A model generated the notes under the pieces. That model had not been told where the DNA came from, made no database searches, and saw nothing but the letters and a program-made list of their open reading frames with translations. A stretch of 64,000 nt of DNA, from assembly GCF_021026375.1 (NCBI RefSeq), contig NZ_JAJNDB010000010.1, positions 207,776 through 271,775 on the forward strand, in the 5' to 3' direction. The stretch is from Actinomycetospora endophytica (GTDB taxonomy: Bacteria > Actinomycetota > Actinomycetes > Mycobacteriales > Pseudonocardiaceae). Numbering within the stretch: the first letter of the stretch is position 1; the number at the start of each line of letters is the position of its first letter. Made by a program: the position numbers and the translations under genes. Of this stretch, positions 52,724 to 62,328 are shown piece after piece.

Positions 52724-53182
52724 TCAGCCGGTGATGTGCCCGGTGTTCTCGTACTCGGCGAGCATGTCGATGCGGCGCTGGTGCCTGCCGCCCTCGAACT
52801 CGGTCGCGAGGAACGCCTCGACGATCGTGGTGGCCTCCTCGGCGGAGTGCATGCGGGCGCCCACCGCGACCACCTGGGCGTTGTTGTGCTTCCGCGCCAG
52901 CTGCGCGGTCTCGACGCTCCACGCCAGCGCGGCGCGGATGCCCTTCACCTTGTTCGCCGCGATCTGCTCGCCGTTGCCGGAGCCGCCGATCACGACGCCG
53001 AGGGAGCCCGGGTCGGCGAGGACCCGCTCGCCCGTGGCGGTGCAGAACGGCGGGTAGTCGTCGGCGGCGTCGTACTCCGTCGCCCCGACGTCGACCACCT
53101 CGTGGCCGGAAGCGGCCAGCACGGAGAGGAGGTGAGCCTTGAGCTCGAAGCCGGCGTGGTCGGAACCGAGGTAGACGCGCAC
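52724..53182 (-). CDS. rpiB: Ribose-5-phosphate isomerase B
   Basis: A 152-residue RpiB/LacAB sugar isomerase that interconverts ribose-5-phosphate and ribulose-5-phosphate. The N-terminal LGSDHAGFELK binds phosphate. IGGSGNGEQIAANKVKGIRAAL is the active-site loop in its mycobacterial form, where a Glu replaces the Cys of E. coli RpiB. GTG 53182 is chosen; the earlier in-frame start reads through promoter sequence. It lies directly upstream of nei and divergent from the ligase/ATP-grasp gene. Confidence 0.95.
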   Translation of the reverse strand: MRVYLGSDHAGFELKAHLLSVLAASGHEVVDVGATEYDAADDYPPFCTATGERVLADPGSLGVVIGGSGNGEQIAANKVKGIRAALAWSVETAQLARKHNNAQVVAVGARMHSAEEATTIVEAFLATEFEGGRHQRRIDMLAEYENTGHITG

Positions 53183-53313
53183 GACAGCGCATTCTCCCAG
53201 GCCCCTACCCGCTCGGTGCGCCCGGATCGACACGAATTCGCCGGAACGCCGTCAAGGTCACGGATCCCGGTCCGGGAAACATCCCTGTGACACAGTGCTT
53301 CTAGCGTGACCTC

Positions 53314-55893
53314 ATGGCGGATCAGCGGGGCGGGGGAGCCCGGGACGTGGTCCTGGGGGTCGAGGAGGAGTTCCACCTCGTGGATCTCGAGTCACGCTGC
53401 GCCGTGCCTCGGGTGCCCGAGCTGCTCGACGAGCTCGCCGCGCTGGACGCGGACGCGTTCGCCCCCGAGCTCAAGCCGTCGATCATCGAGACCAACTCGG
53501 ATCCGACGGCGAGCCTGACCGATCTGCGCGCCGACCTCGTCCGCCTGCGCCGGATGCTGACCTCGATGGCCCGGACCCGCGGCCTCGGCGTCGCCGGGGC
53601 CGGCAGCGTGCCGCTGGTCGACGGATCGGCGATGGGGATCACCGAGTCGCCGCGCTACGAGCGGATGCGCGACGAGTACCAGCTCCTCGCGTTCGAGCAG
53701 CAGATCTGCGGCACCCAGGTGCACGTCGACGTGCCCGACCGCGACGCGGCCGTCGCCGTCATGCAGCACTCCGCGCCGTGGCTGCCGGTCCTGCTCGCGC
53801 TGTCCGCGTCCAGCCCGTTCTGGCACCGCGAGGACACCGGCTACGCCAGCTCCCGCACGCTCGCCTGGCACCGCTGGCCGACGGCGGGTCCGCCCGCCCC
53901 GCTGCAGGACGCGGCGGACTACGACGCGCTCATCGACGACCTGCTGCGCTCCGGGACGATGTCCGACCCCGGCATGGTCTATTTCGACATGCGTCCCTCG
54001 GCGCACCAGAAGACCGTCGAGCTGCGGATCTGCGATGCCTCCCCCACCGTCGACGGCGTCGTCCTCATCGCGGGCCTGGCCCGGGCCCTCGTCGTGCACG
54101 GCGTCCGGGCGCACACCGAGGGGCGCCCCCAGCCGCGCTATCGGCCCGAACTGCTGCGGGCCGCGTCGTGGCGCGCCGCCCGCTCCGGGCTGGAGGGCGA
54201 CCTCGTCGACGTGACCGGGCGCGAGCTGGTGCCGCCCTCGCGGGCGATCCGGCTGCTGCTCGACCACCTGCGCGACGACCTCGAGGACGCCGGCGACTGG
54301 GACGAGGTCTCCGACCTCGCGCTGGACGCGCTGGCCCGCGGGTCGAGCGCCGCCCGGCAGCGCCAGCGCGCGAACCGCGGCGGCGGGCTCGAGAGCGTCG
54401 TCGACATGCTCGTCGCCGAGACCAGCGGCGCACCGGACGAGTCGGCCGAGGAGCGGCTGCCGACACCGGAGACGGCCGCACCGGTCCTGCTCGGCGAGTA
54501 CCACCCGCCGCAGTACGACGAGGCCGTCGACGAGGCGGGCCACGTCCGCCCGACCTACGCCTGGCTGGTGGCGAACCTCGAGCGCATCGGGCCCGCGGGC
54601 CTGCTCGCGCACGAGCGCAGCCGCGACGCCGAGCAGCGGGCGCGCTCGATGTTCTTCCCGCAGCCCGACGACCCGGAGCGGCTGTTCCCGCTCGACCTCA
54701 TCCCCCGCCTGATCTCCCGGCAGGACTGGGACCAGCTCACGGCGGGTCTGGTGCAGCGCGCCCGGACCCTCGAGACGCTGCTGCAGGACCTGCACGGCGA
54801 GCGCGCCTGCCTGCGCGACGGGGTCATGCCGCGCGAGGCGCTGCGCTGGCTGCCCGGCCCCGGAGAGGCGTCGACCCTCGTCCCGGCAGGCGCCACCCGG
54901 GCGCTGATCTCGGGTCTCGACCTGGTGTGCGACGGCGAGGGCCGCTGGAAGGTCCTCGAGGACAACCTGCGCATCCCGTCCGGGATCGCCTACGCGATGG
55001 CCGACCGCCGCGTCGTCCGCAGCGTGCTGCCCGAGCTGCAGGCGCCCGAGGGCGTCGTCGACTCCGACGAGGGGCCGGCGATGCTGCGGGCGGCGCTGCT
55101 GTCGTGCGCGCCCGCCGCGGCGGGTGACGAGCCGGGCCTCGTCGTTCTCACCGAGGGCCCGCACGACTCGGCCTACTTCGAGCACGCGATGCTCGCCGAG
55201 GAGATGGAGGTACCGCTGCTCGAGCCGTCCGGGCTGCGGATCACCGACGACGGGACGATCACCGTCGCGGTCTCCGGGCAGCGGATCGACGTGGCCTACC
55301 GCCGCATCGACGAGGAGAAGCTGTTCGCCTCCCCCGACGCCGACGGGCGCCTGCTGCGCGACCCGCTGCAGGCCGCGGTCGCCGAGGGCCGCTTCGCGCT
55401 CGCGAACACCCCGGGCAACGGGCTGGTCGACGACAAGGCGGTCTACCCGCACATCCACGCCCTCACCGAGTTCTACTTCGGGGAGAAGCCGCTGCTCGAC
55501 GACGTCCGGACGTACTTCTGCGCGGACCCGGACCAGCGCGCGCACGTCCTCGACCACCTCGAGCAGCTGGTCCTCAAGCCGGTCGACGGGTACGGCGGCG
55601 CGGGCATCGTCATCGGGCCGCAGGCGAGTGCCGCCGAGCTCGACGCCGCCGCGGCCGACCTGCGCGCCAACCCGGCGGCCTACGTCGCGCAGGAGACGAT
55701 CCTGATCTCCACCCACCCGACGTTCACCGGCACCGAGCTGGCGCCCCGGGTGGTCGACCTGCGGGCCTTCGTCGTGCTCGGGCCGGAGCCCGGTGTGCTG
55801 CCGACGCCGCTGACACGGGTCGCGCCGGCTGACAGCCTCGTGGTCAACTCGTCGCGGGGCGGCGGCTCGAAGGACACCTGGATTTTGCGCTGA
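53314..55893 (+). CDS. Carboxylate-amine ligase fused to circularly permuted ATP-grasp
   Basis: An 859-residue two-enzyme fusion. Residues 1-380 are a GCS2/YbdK-type carboxylate-amine ligase: LGVEEEFHLVD at the start, CGTQVHVDV in the middle and KTVELRICDASPTV later. Residues about 400-859 are a type 2 circularly permuted ATP-grasp (VLEDNLRIPSGIAYAM, LANTPGNGLVDDKAVYPHI, LVLKPVDGYGGAGIVIG). Both halves make amide bonds with ATP, so the product would be a short peptide or acyl-amino acid. It is followed by an amidotransferase and a peptidase. No ribosome site is clear before the ATG, so a leaderless mRNA is possible. Confidence 0.9.
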   Translation: MADQRGGGARDVVLGVEEEFHLVDLESRCAVPRVPELLDELAALDADAFAPELKPSIIETNSDPTASLTDLRADLVRLRRMLTSMARTRGLGVAGAGSVPLVDGSAMGITESPRYERMRDEYQLLAFEQQICGTQVHVDVPDRDAAVAVMQHSAPWLPVLLALSASSPFWHREDTGYASSRTLAWHRWPTAGPPAPLQDAADYDALIDDLLRSGTMSDPGMVYFDMRPSAHQKTVELRICDASPTVDGVVLIAGLARALVVHGVRAHTEGRPQPRYRPELLRAASWRAARSGLEGDLVDVTGRELVPPSRAIRLLLDHLRDDLEDAGDWDEVSDLALDALARGSSAARQRQRANRGGGLESVVDMLVAETSGAPDESAEERLPTPETAAPVLLGEYHPPQYDEAVDEAGHVRPTYAWLVANLERIGPAGLLAHERSRDAEQRARSMFFPQPDDPERLFPLDLIPRLISRQDWDQLTAGLVQRARTLETLLQDLHGERACLRDGVMPREALRWLPGPGEASTLVPAGATRALISGLDLVCDGEGRWKVLEDNLRIPSGIAYAMADRRVVRSVLPELQAPEGVVDSDEGPAMLRAALLSCAPAAAGDEPGLVVLTEGPHDSAYFEHAMLAEEMEVPLLEPSGLRITDDGTITVAVSGQRIDVAYRRIDEEKLFASPDADGRLLRDPLQAAVAEGRFALANTPGNGLVDDKAVYPHIHALTEFYFGEKPLLDDVRTYFCADPDQRAHVLDHLEQLVLKPVDGYGGAGIVIGPQASAAELDAAAADLRANPAAYVAQETILISTHPTFTGTELAPRVVDLRAFVVLGPEPGVLPTPLTRVAPADSLVVNSSRGGGSKDTWILR

Positions 55894-55900
55894 CGCGCAG

Positions 55901-55940
55901 GTGCGTGCGTTTCCGTGTCCGGACACGGAAACGCACGCAC
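55901..55940. terminator. 40-bp perfect palindrome between ligase and amidotransferase
   Basis: The sequence from 55901 to 55920 (beginning GTGCGTGCGTTTCCGTG) is followed without spacer by its exact complement. It begins seven bases after the ligase stop and ends 21 bases before the amidotransferase start. It could attenuate or end transcription within the cluster. A close relative lies at 63944-63989. Confidence 0.65.
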
Positions 55941-55961
55941 ATGTCGACGAAGGAGACCAAC

Positions 55962-57740
55962 GTGTGCGGCATCGCCGGGGAGTTCCGGTACGACGGGAAC
56001 GCGGCCCAGGTCGGCGCGGTGCTCGCGATGGCGCAGGTCCTCGAGCCCCGGGGCCCGGACGGCTGGGGCGTCGTCGGGCACGGCCCGCTGGCGCTCGCCC
56101 ACCAGCGACTGAAGATCATCGACCTCACCGAGACCGGCGCCCAGCCGATGGTCGACGCCGAGCTCGGGCTCACCGCCGTGTTCAACGGCTGCATCTACAA
56201 CTACCCGCAGCTGCGCGAGGAGCTCGGGCGCGAGGGCTACCGGTTCTTCTCGACCTCGGACACCGAGGTGATCATCAAGGCGTTCCACCGGTGGGGCCAG
56301 CGCTGCGTCGAGCGCTTCAAGGGCATGTTCGCGTTCGCGATCGCCGACCGGACCACCGGCCGGCTGGTGCTCGGACGGGACCGGCTGGGGATCAAGCCGC
56401 TGTACGTGGCGCCGGTGGCGGGCGCGCTGCGCTTCGCGTCGTCGCTGCCCGCGCTGATCGCCCCCGGCGGCGTCGACACCGAGATCGACCGCGTGGCGCT
56501 GCACCACTACATGAGCTTCCACGCCGTGGTGCCGCCGCCGCGCACGATCCTCACCGGGGTCCGCAAGCTGCCACCCGCCGTCGTGCGCACCGTCGAGCCC
56601 GACGGCTCGTCGAGCGACTGGACGTACTGGACCCCGGAGTTCGTCCGCGGCTCCGAGACCCACACCGACGCCGAGTGGGCCGAGATCGCGCTGGAGTCGC
56701 TGCGGACCGCGGTGCAGCGGCGGATGGTCTCCGACGTGCCGGTCGGGGTGCTGCTCTCCGGCGGTATCGACTCGTCGATCGTCGTGGCACTGCTCGCCGA
56801 GATGGGCCAGAAGGACCTCAAGACGTACTCGATCGGCTTCGAGTCCGAGGCCGGCGAGACCGGCGACGAGTTCGACTACTCCGACCTCGTCGCGAAGACC
56901 TACGGCACCGACCACACGAAGTTCCGGGTGCCCAAGATCGACACCGACGAGGCGCTGCCCGGCGCCGTCGCGGCGATGTCCGAGCCGATGACGAGCCACG
57001 ACGTCGTCGCGTTCTACCTGCTCTCCCGCGAGGTCTCGAAGTCGATCAAGGTGGTGCAGTCCGGGCAGGGCGCCGACGAGGTGCTCGGCGGCTACGACTG
57101 GTACCCGCCGATCGCCCGGGTCGGCCGTGAGGGCGCGGTGGACGCCTACCACCGGGCGTTCTTCGACCGCCCGCACGACGAGGTCGGCGAGCTGGTCGCG
57201 CGGGAGTTCATGCTGCGCGAGGACCCGTCGCTGGAGCTCGTCCGCGAGCACTTCGCGCGCCGCGGCGCCGACGAGGCCGTCGACGCGGCACTGCGCCTGG
57301 ACACCACCGTGATGCTGGTCGACGACCCGGTGAAGCGCGTCGACAACATGACCATGGCCTGGGGCCTCGAGGCGCGCGTGCCGTTCCTCGACCACGACTT
57401 CGTCGAGACCATGGGCGCCTGCCCGCCCGACCTGAAGATGGCCGACGGCGGCAAGGGCGTGCTCAAGGCCGCCTCCCGCGGGGTGCTCCCCGACGAGATC
57501 ATCGACCGGAAGAAGGGCTACTTCCCGGTGCCGGCGATCCGGCAGCTCTCCGGCCCGGTCCTCGAGCGCGTCACGGCCGCACTCACCGACCCGGCCGCGA
57601 AGCAGCGCGGCCTGTTCCGGTCCGACGCGGTCGCGACCATGCTCGACGACCCGAACTCCGGGCGGACCAACCTCGGCGCGAACGCGCTGTGGCAGGTCGC
57701 ACTCCTCGAGATGTGGTTGCAGGCCCACGGCATCCGCTGA
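55962..57740 (+). CDS. Asparagine-synthase-family amidotransferase (NAGGN amidotransferase-like)
   Basis: A 592-residue class II glutamine amidotransferase. Cys2 (VCGIAGEFRYDG) becomes the N-terminal nucleophile. The glutaminase domain runs to about residue 190 (GPDGWG, FNGCIYNYPQLREEL). The synthetase domain has the ATP loop VLLSGGIDSSIVVALL (about 265) and GQGADEVLGGY. Its size and sequence fit the N-acetylglutaminylglutamine-amide (AsnO-like) branch rather than true AsnB, so it probably amidates the carboxyl end of a dipeptide. GTG 55962 has AAGGAG seven bases upstream and puts Cys at position 2. Confidence 0.9.
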   Translation: MCGIAGEFRYDGNAAQVGAVLAMAQVLEPRGPDGWGVVGHGPLALAHQRLKIIDLTETGAQPMVDAELGLTAVFNGCIYNYPQLREELGREGYRFFSTSDTEVIIKAFHRWGQRCVERFKGMFAFAIADRTTGRLVLGRDRLGIKPLYVAPVAGALRFASSLPALIAPGGVDTEIDRVALHHYMSFHAVVPPPRTILTGVRKLPPAVVRTVEPDGSSSDWTYWTPEFVRGSETHTDAEWAEIALESLRTAVQRRMVSDVPVGVLLSGGIDSSIVVALLAEMGQKDLKTYSIGFESEAGETGDEFDYSDLVAKTYGTDHTKFRVPKIDTDEALPGAVAAMSEPMTSHDVVAFYLLSREVSKSIKVVQSGQGADEVLGGYDWYPPIARVGREGAVDAYHRAFFDRPHDEVGELVAREFMLREDPSLELVREHFARRGADEAVDAALRLDTTVMLVDDPVKRVDNMTMAWGLEARVPFLDHDFVETMGACPPDLKMADGGKGVLKAASRGVLPDEIIDRKKGYFPVPAIRQLSGPVLERVTAALTDPAAKQRGLFRSDAVATMLDDPNSGRTNLGANALWQVALLEMWLQAHGIR

Positions 57741-57786
57741 CGTAGGTTCCCGACGAGAGCGCGAGGCGAGGGAGGTCGGGGAGCCG

Positions 57787-59658
57787 GTGGACGAGTGGAT
57801 CAGTGCGACCCGCTGCTGGTCACCCAGCCCCTCCCCCGACGGCACGACCATCGCGTTCGTCTGGGACGGCGACGGACGCCCCGCGGTGCGCCTGCACCGC
57901 CGCGCGACCGGCGAGGAGTGGTCCCTCGACACCGGGGACGACCTCGTCTCGACGGTCCGCTGGTCCCCCGACGGCGCCTGGCTCGCCATCGAGGCGGCGG
58001 CCGACGGCGGTGAGCGCTCGACGGTGCTCGTCGTACGACCCGACGGCACCGGCCTGCGCCCCATCCGCGGGGTCGGCGACGACGACCGCGGCGCGGTGTC
58101 CCTCGACCGCTGGACCCACACCGGCTCCGTCGTCGCCGTCACCGAGGCGGACTACGAGACGACGACGGCGTGGCTCGTCGACGTGGGCTCCGACCAGCGC
58201 CAGCGCCTCGGCTCCGGGCACGCGCTGCAGATCCTCGACGTCTCCCCCGACCGACGGCGGGCGCTGCTGCGGCGCGGACGGCGCGGCTCGCGCCACGTCG
58301 GGATCGTCGACCTCGACGGCACCGAGGGCTGGCACGAGATCGACAGCCGCAAGGGGCCCGGTGGGCCGCCCGGCGCCGTCGAGCACCCGGTCGCGATCAC
58401 ACGGGACTCCTCCGTCGTCGCCGCCCGCTTCGTCGACGGCGGCACCCGGATGCTCGTCCTCACCGACGGCGGCCGGGAGCGGGCGGCGCTGGTGGCGGTC
58501 GACGTCGCGACCGACGCCCGGCCGATGTACCCCGAGGTGCTCGCCGAGCGCGACGACGCCGAGCTCGAGCGCTTCGCGCTGACCGAGGACGGCGGCCTCG
58601 CGGCGCTGGTCTGGAACGTCACGGGGCGCAGCGAGGTGGAGCTGCTCGACCTCACGACCGGCAAGCCCGCCCACTACAGCCCGCCCGGCGACGTCGTCAC
58701 CTCCGCGGTGTTCAGCCACGACGGCGACTCGCTGGTCATGGGCATCCAGTCGCCCGACGTCCCGTCCGCGGTGTGGTGCCACGAGCTGTCCTCGCAGAGC
58801 ACCGCGCTGATCTGCCCGCAGTCCGACCCGATGTGGGCGCCGGGCTCGCTGGTGCACCCGTCGCTGGAGACGGTGACGACGCCGGACGGGCTCTCGCTGG
58901 CCGGGTGGCTCTACCGCCCACCGGGCACGGTGGGCCCGCTGCCGACCGTGATCTACCTGCACGGCGGGCCCGAGGCCCAGGAGCGGCCGGTGTTCACGCC
59001 GCTCTACCAGACCCTGCTCGAGCAGGGGATCGCCGTGTACGCCGCGAACGTCCGCGGCTCGTCCGGCTTCGGCCGGTCGTTCGTCAACGCCGACAACGGC
59101 GCGGGCCGGTTCGCCGCGATCCGCGACGTCGCGACGTGCGCCGAGCACCTCGTGGAGATCGGTCTCGCGGACGCGGAGCGGATCGGCGTGATGGGCCGGT
59201 CGTACGGCGGCTACCTGACGCTCGCCGCGCTGGTGAACCACCCCGACCTGTTCGCGGTCGGCGTGGACGTGTGCGGCATGGCCGACTTCGAGTCGTTCTT
59301 CGCGCGCACCGAGCCGTGGATCGCCGACGCGGCGGTCGGCGAGTACGGGCACCCCATCCACGACCGCAACCTGCTGCGCGAGCTCTCCCCGGTGCACCGC
59401 ATGGACCGGTTGCGCGCCCCGCTGCTGGTGGTGCACGGGCGCTACGACACGAACGTTCCGGTCCACGAGGCCGAGCTCGCGGTGCACGGCGCGAAGTCGG
59501 CAGGTGTCGACGTCCGCTACCTGCTCTTCGAGGACGAGGGCCACGAGATCCAGCGCCTCGACAACCGGCGGACCTTCATCCACGCGGTCACCGACTGGCT
59601 GACGACGCACTTCGGGCTCTCGCGCCCGCCCGCACGAGGGGAACCCTCGGGCGGTTAG
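57787..59658 (+). CDS. S9-family serine peptidase (prolyl oligopeptidase / acylaminoacyl peptidase-like)
   Basis: A 623-residue S9 peptidase. The N-terminal 350 residues form a WD/TolB-like beta-propeller. The C-terminal hydrolase has YLHGGPEAQERP, the catalytic Ser in MGRSYGGYLTLA (about residue 474), Asp in VHGRYDTNVP and His in EDEGHEI. It cleaves short peptides. It follows the amidotransferase by 46 bases, so it may hydrolyse the dipeptide product when it is no longer needed, as the M42 peptidase is thought to do in the rhizobial trio. Confidence 0.92.
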   Translation: MDEWISATRCWSPSPSPDGTTIAFVWDGDGRPAVRLHRRATGEEWSLDTGDDLVSTVRWSPDGAWLAIEAAADGGERSTVLVVRPDGTGLRPIRGVGDDDRGAVSLDRWTHTGSVVAVTEADYETTTAWLVDVGSDQRQRLGSGHALQILDVSPDRRRALLRRGRRGSRHVGIVDLDGTEGWHEIDSRKGPGGPPGAVEHPVAITRDSSVVAARFVDGGTRMLVLTDGGRERAALVAVDVATDARPMYPEVLAERDDAELERFALTEDGGLAALVWNVTGRSEVELLDLTTGKPAHYSPPGDVVTSAVFSHDGDSLVMGIQSPDVPSAVWCHELSSQSTALICPQSDPMWAPGSLVHPSLETVTTPDGLSLAGWLYRPPGTVGPLPTVIYLHGGPEAQERPVFTPLYQTLLEQGIAVYAANVRGSSGFGRSFVNADNGAGRFAAIRDVATCAEHLVEIGLADAERIGVMGRSYGGYLTLAALVNHPDLFAVGVDVCGMADFESFFARTEPWIADAAVGEYGHPIHDRNLLRELSPVHRMDRLRAPLLVVHGRYDTNVPVHEAELAVHGAKSAGVDVRYLLFEDEGHEIQRLDNRRTFIHAVTDWLTTHFGLSRPPARGEPSGG

Positions 59659-59791
59659 AGCGGCCGAATCCTCCCCTCGCGGTCGGGGCGGGTCGGGGGG
59701 CGGGCTCGCTCGCGAGGGGGCGGCGGGCTCGCTCGCGAGGGGCACATCACGCACCCCGCGAGGCGTGTCCGGCTGCGAGACGTGCCCCTGA
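59659..59791. terminator. Repeat-rich bidirectional terminator region
   Basis: A 20-bp direct repeat (GCGGGCTCGCTCGCGAGGGG) occurs at 59700-59719 and 59723-59742. CCCCTCGCG at 59673-59681 can pair with either copy, and AGGGGCAC (59738-59745) pairs with GTGCCCCT (59782-59789). These competing hairpins lie between two convergent genes. Confidence 0.6.
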
Positions 59792-60892
59792 TCAACGGCG
59801 CGGGGCCGAGCGCAGCCCGAAGTCGGCCGGCTCCAAGCTCCGCCCGGGCGCCGGCGGCGGGTGCGCACCCCAGGGCAGGCGGGCGTCGCGCGCGACGGCG
59901 GGCACGGGCGCCATGCCCACGACCACCGTGGCGTCGACGACCGTGACCTCGAACGCGCCGGAGTCCGTGCGCGCGGCGGGCACGACCGGCCGCAACCAGG
60001 GACGCCCGGTCTCCCGCGCCGTCGTCGGGGACCGGAACGTGCCCGACACCAGCCCTCCCGCCGGCAGGCGCGGGGCCGGGCGACGAGGCGCGAGCGCGGC
60101 GGGCGACCCACCGGCCAGGGCCCGCCGGGACGGGGACGGCAGCAGCGCCGCCGGGATGTCCGCGAACGCCGGCACCGGCACCGGGTCGGGCAGCTCGCCC
60201 CACCGCGCCAGCTTCTCGAGATCCACGACGCGCGGCCCGGACCAGTGCCCCTCCAGATCCCGACAGCGCAGGCAGCCCAGCCCGAGCACGATCCCGAAGA
60301 TCACGTGCCCGGCCAGCGAGAGCCCCACCGTCACCGGGGTCAGCGGGAACATCAACTGCTGGCCGCGCGGCAGCAGCACCGTGACCATCAGCCCGCCCCA
60401 CGTCGGCCCGACGGCGAAGAGCACCGCCGCGGCCATCGTCACCGTCGGTCCGAGCCGGCGCAGGCCCGTCGCCGCCGCCGCGACGATGAACACCACCCCG
60501 AGCCCGCCGCCGTCGCCCGCGTAGCGCCACACGTACCCGGCGACTCCGCCCAGCACCCGCTGCGAGGGGTCGACGTCGATCAGCCAGGTGCCCATGGTCG
60601 GGATGAAGTCGCCCCACCAGCCGAGGAACGCGACGGTATCGAGACGGAACACGTCGTAGACCGCCGTCGCGAGAATCCCCCAGCGCAGCCCCTCGATCAC
60701 CAGCCGGTCCTCGGGCATCGGCATGAAGATCCCGAGCACCAGCAGGACCAGCGCCGTCGGGATGACGACCGCCCCGGCCGAGACGTGCATCGGGACCAGC
60801 CCGGCCACGTGCGCGGTGATCGAGAGCAGCGGTAGCGCGGCCAGCACCACGTGCACGGCCACCCGCGGCGGAACCGCACCCAGCGCCCTCAC
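59792..60892 (-). CDS. Multi-pass membrane protein of unknown function
   Basis: A 366-residue protein. About six membrane helices fill residues 1-205 (VAVHVVLAALPLLSITAHVAG, IPTALVLLVLGIFMP, VVFIVAAAATGL and later stretches). The C-terminal 160 residues are a Pro/Ala/Arg-rich soluble tail. No catalytic motif is recognised. Its GTG overlaps the DUF1996 stop (GTGA), so the two form an operon and may act together at the cell envelope. Confidence 0.75.
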   Translation of the reverse strand: MRALGAVPPRVAVHVVLAALPLLSITAHVAGLVPMHVSAGAVVIPTALVLLVLGIFMPMPEDRLVIEGLRWGILATAVYDVFRLDTVAFLGWWGDFIPTMGTWLIDVDPSQRVLGGVAGYVWRYAGDGGGLGVVFIVAAAATGLRRLGPTVTMAAAVLFAVGPTWGGLMVTVLLPRGQQLMFPLTPVTVGLSLAGHVIFGIVLGLGCLRCRDLEGHWSGPRVVDLEKLARWGELPDPVPVPAFADIPAALLPSPSRRALAGGSPAALAPRRPAPRLPAGGLVSGTFRSPTTARETGRPWLRPVVPAARTDSGAFEVTVVDATVVVGMAPVPAVARDARLPWGAHPPPAPGRSLEPADFGLRSAPRR

Positions 60893-62328
60893 CGGGCCGC
60901 ACCCGTCGTCGCGCCCGCCATCGGCATCCCGCGCATGGGCATGCCACCCATCGCCATGCCACCGCCCTGCGCCCGCGCGTGCGTGGCCATCAGGTTCACG
61001 AAGTTCTTCGAGGTCGTCACCTGGTCACTCGCTCCCGTCGGGCCCGCCCGCGAGGCGTCGTCCCCGCTCCCCTGGGTGCAGCGGCGGGCGGAGTTGATGC
61101 AGTCGGCACCGGCCTGGGCCCGGCTCTTCGTGGACAGGTACTCGAGCAGGGCGTGGTCGGTGATCGGGTCGTGCTGTTGTTCGGGGAAGCTGTCGATCGC
61201 GAACGAGCGGCCCTGCGGGGCGTCGTAGGCGACCGTGATCCGCAGGGCGGGGACCGGCACCTGGTCGTCGCTGCACTCCCCGGACTCGTCGGGGTAGGTC
61301 AGGTGCTCGGTGTGGTCCTCGGAGTCGAGATCCTTGCCGTTCCAGCAGCTCGGGAAGTCGAAGACGCGCTGGAGCTGCGAGCCCTGCGGGCAGACCGGGT
61401 ACTGGTCGGTCATCCGGTTCCCGAACCCGGAGCAGGTGTACTTCGCGTTGGCGCCCTTGCCGTCCGCGGTGGCCGCCTTCGCCGAGCCGGTCACCATCGT
61501 CATGTTCACCGGCATCGGGGTCATCTCGCGGGTCCCGTGGCCGTGGAAGGTGTAGTCGACCGACGTCGGCTCGATGTACGACCCGACGTTGCCGTCGAGA
61601 CTGCCGCCGTCCTGCCCGACGTCGGGACCCACGCCCTGCAGGTCCCGCAGGACCGGCCAGAAGATCGGCGACTGGTCACCGTTCGAGCAGGTGGTGCTCG
61701 ACTCCTTCAGGACCTGGAGATTCGACGCGGCGTTCGTGCTGTCGTTGCCGGCGTAGTCGTGCACGTGCTGGGCGCCGTTGCGCTTGCCCGGGGCGATGAT
61801 CGGGTTGTCGGAGTTCTTGTGGTCCGACAGCGAGCAGGCGAACGAGTAGCTGCCGCCGGAGAAGTCACCGCCGGCGAGGATGTTGCCGTCGGCGGACACG
61901 TCGGAGATCGACCGGTACTCGTCCGCGGGCGCGGTGCCGATCTTGTCGCGGCCCTGGAACCGGTCGTCGCCGCCGGCGTCCTTCTTCGTGTCCTGGCCGT
62001 CGTCCTTGTCGGAGTCCTTGCCGGAGTCCTTGCTCGCGGAACCCTTGTCGTCGTCCTTCTGGTCGGACGCCTTCTTGCCCGAGTTCTTCTCGTCCGACCC
62101 CTTCGACGACGGGTCCTTCGACGACGAGTCCTCGCTCGAGTCCTTGCCGTCGTCGGACTTCTCGTTCTTCACCAGGACGACGTCCCCGACGGCGGCCACC
62201 GCCCGCGCCGCCGCGACCCGGATGACCCCGGCGGCACCCAGCGGCAACCCCACCCCGAGGACCAGCACGACGACGCCGAACAGCGCGACGCAGACCGCCC
62301 GTCGTCGCGCCGACCGCGTCATCCGCAC
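60889..62328 (-). CDS. DUF1996-domain secreted or membrane-anchored protein
   Basis: A 479-residue protein. A membrane helix near the N-terminus (about residues 12-35) is followed by a Ser/Lys/Asp-rich linker (about 55-120, many SSKD and KKDDD patterns). The DUF1996 domain comes next, with HVHDYAGN, TSTC-type cysteines and FPSCWNGKDLDSEDHTEHLTYP. DUF1996 is common in fungal secreted proteins and some actinobacteria and has no known activity; the conserved His and Asp suggest metal or polysaccharide binding. The end is Met/Gly-rich (GGGMAMGGMPMRGMPM). Confidence 0.88.
   Translation of the reverse strand: MRMTRSARRRAVCVALFGVVVLVLGVGLPLGAAGVIRVAAARAVAAVGDVVLVKNEKSDDGKDSSEDSSSKDPSSKGSDEKNSGKKASDQKDDDKGSASKDSGKDSDKDDGQDTKKDAGGDDRFQGRDKIGTAPADEYRSISDVSADGNILAGGDFSGGSYSFACSLSDHKNSDNPIIAPGKRNGAQHVHDYAGNDSTNAASNLQVLKESSTTCSNGDQSPIFWPVLRDLQGVGPDVGQDGGSLDGNVGSYIEPTSVDYTFHGHGTREMTPMPVNMTMVTGSAKAATADGKGANAKYTCSGFGNRMTDQYPVCPQGSQLQRVFDFPSCWNGKDLDSEDHTEHLTYPDESGECSDDQVPVPALRITVAYDAPQGRSFAIDSFPEQQHDPITDHALLEYLSTKSRAQAGADCINSARRCTQGSGDDASRAGPTGASDQVTTSKNFVNLMATHARAQGGGMAMGGMPMRGMPMAGATTGAAR

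Noticed and set aside
53392..60111. Three very long minus-strand frames (53392-55926, 55680-58142, 57820-60111)
   Set aside because: They are complements of the ligase, amidotransferase and peptidase genes, whose motifs are unmistakable on the plus strand.
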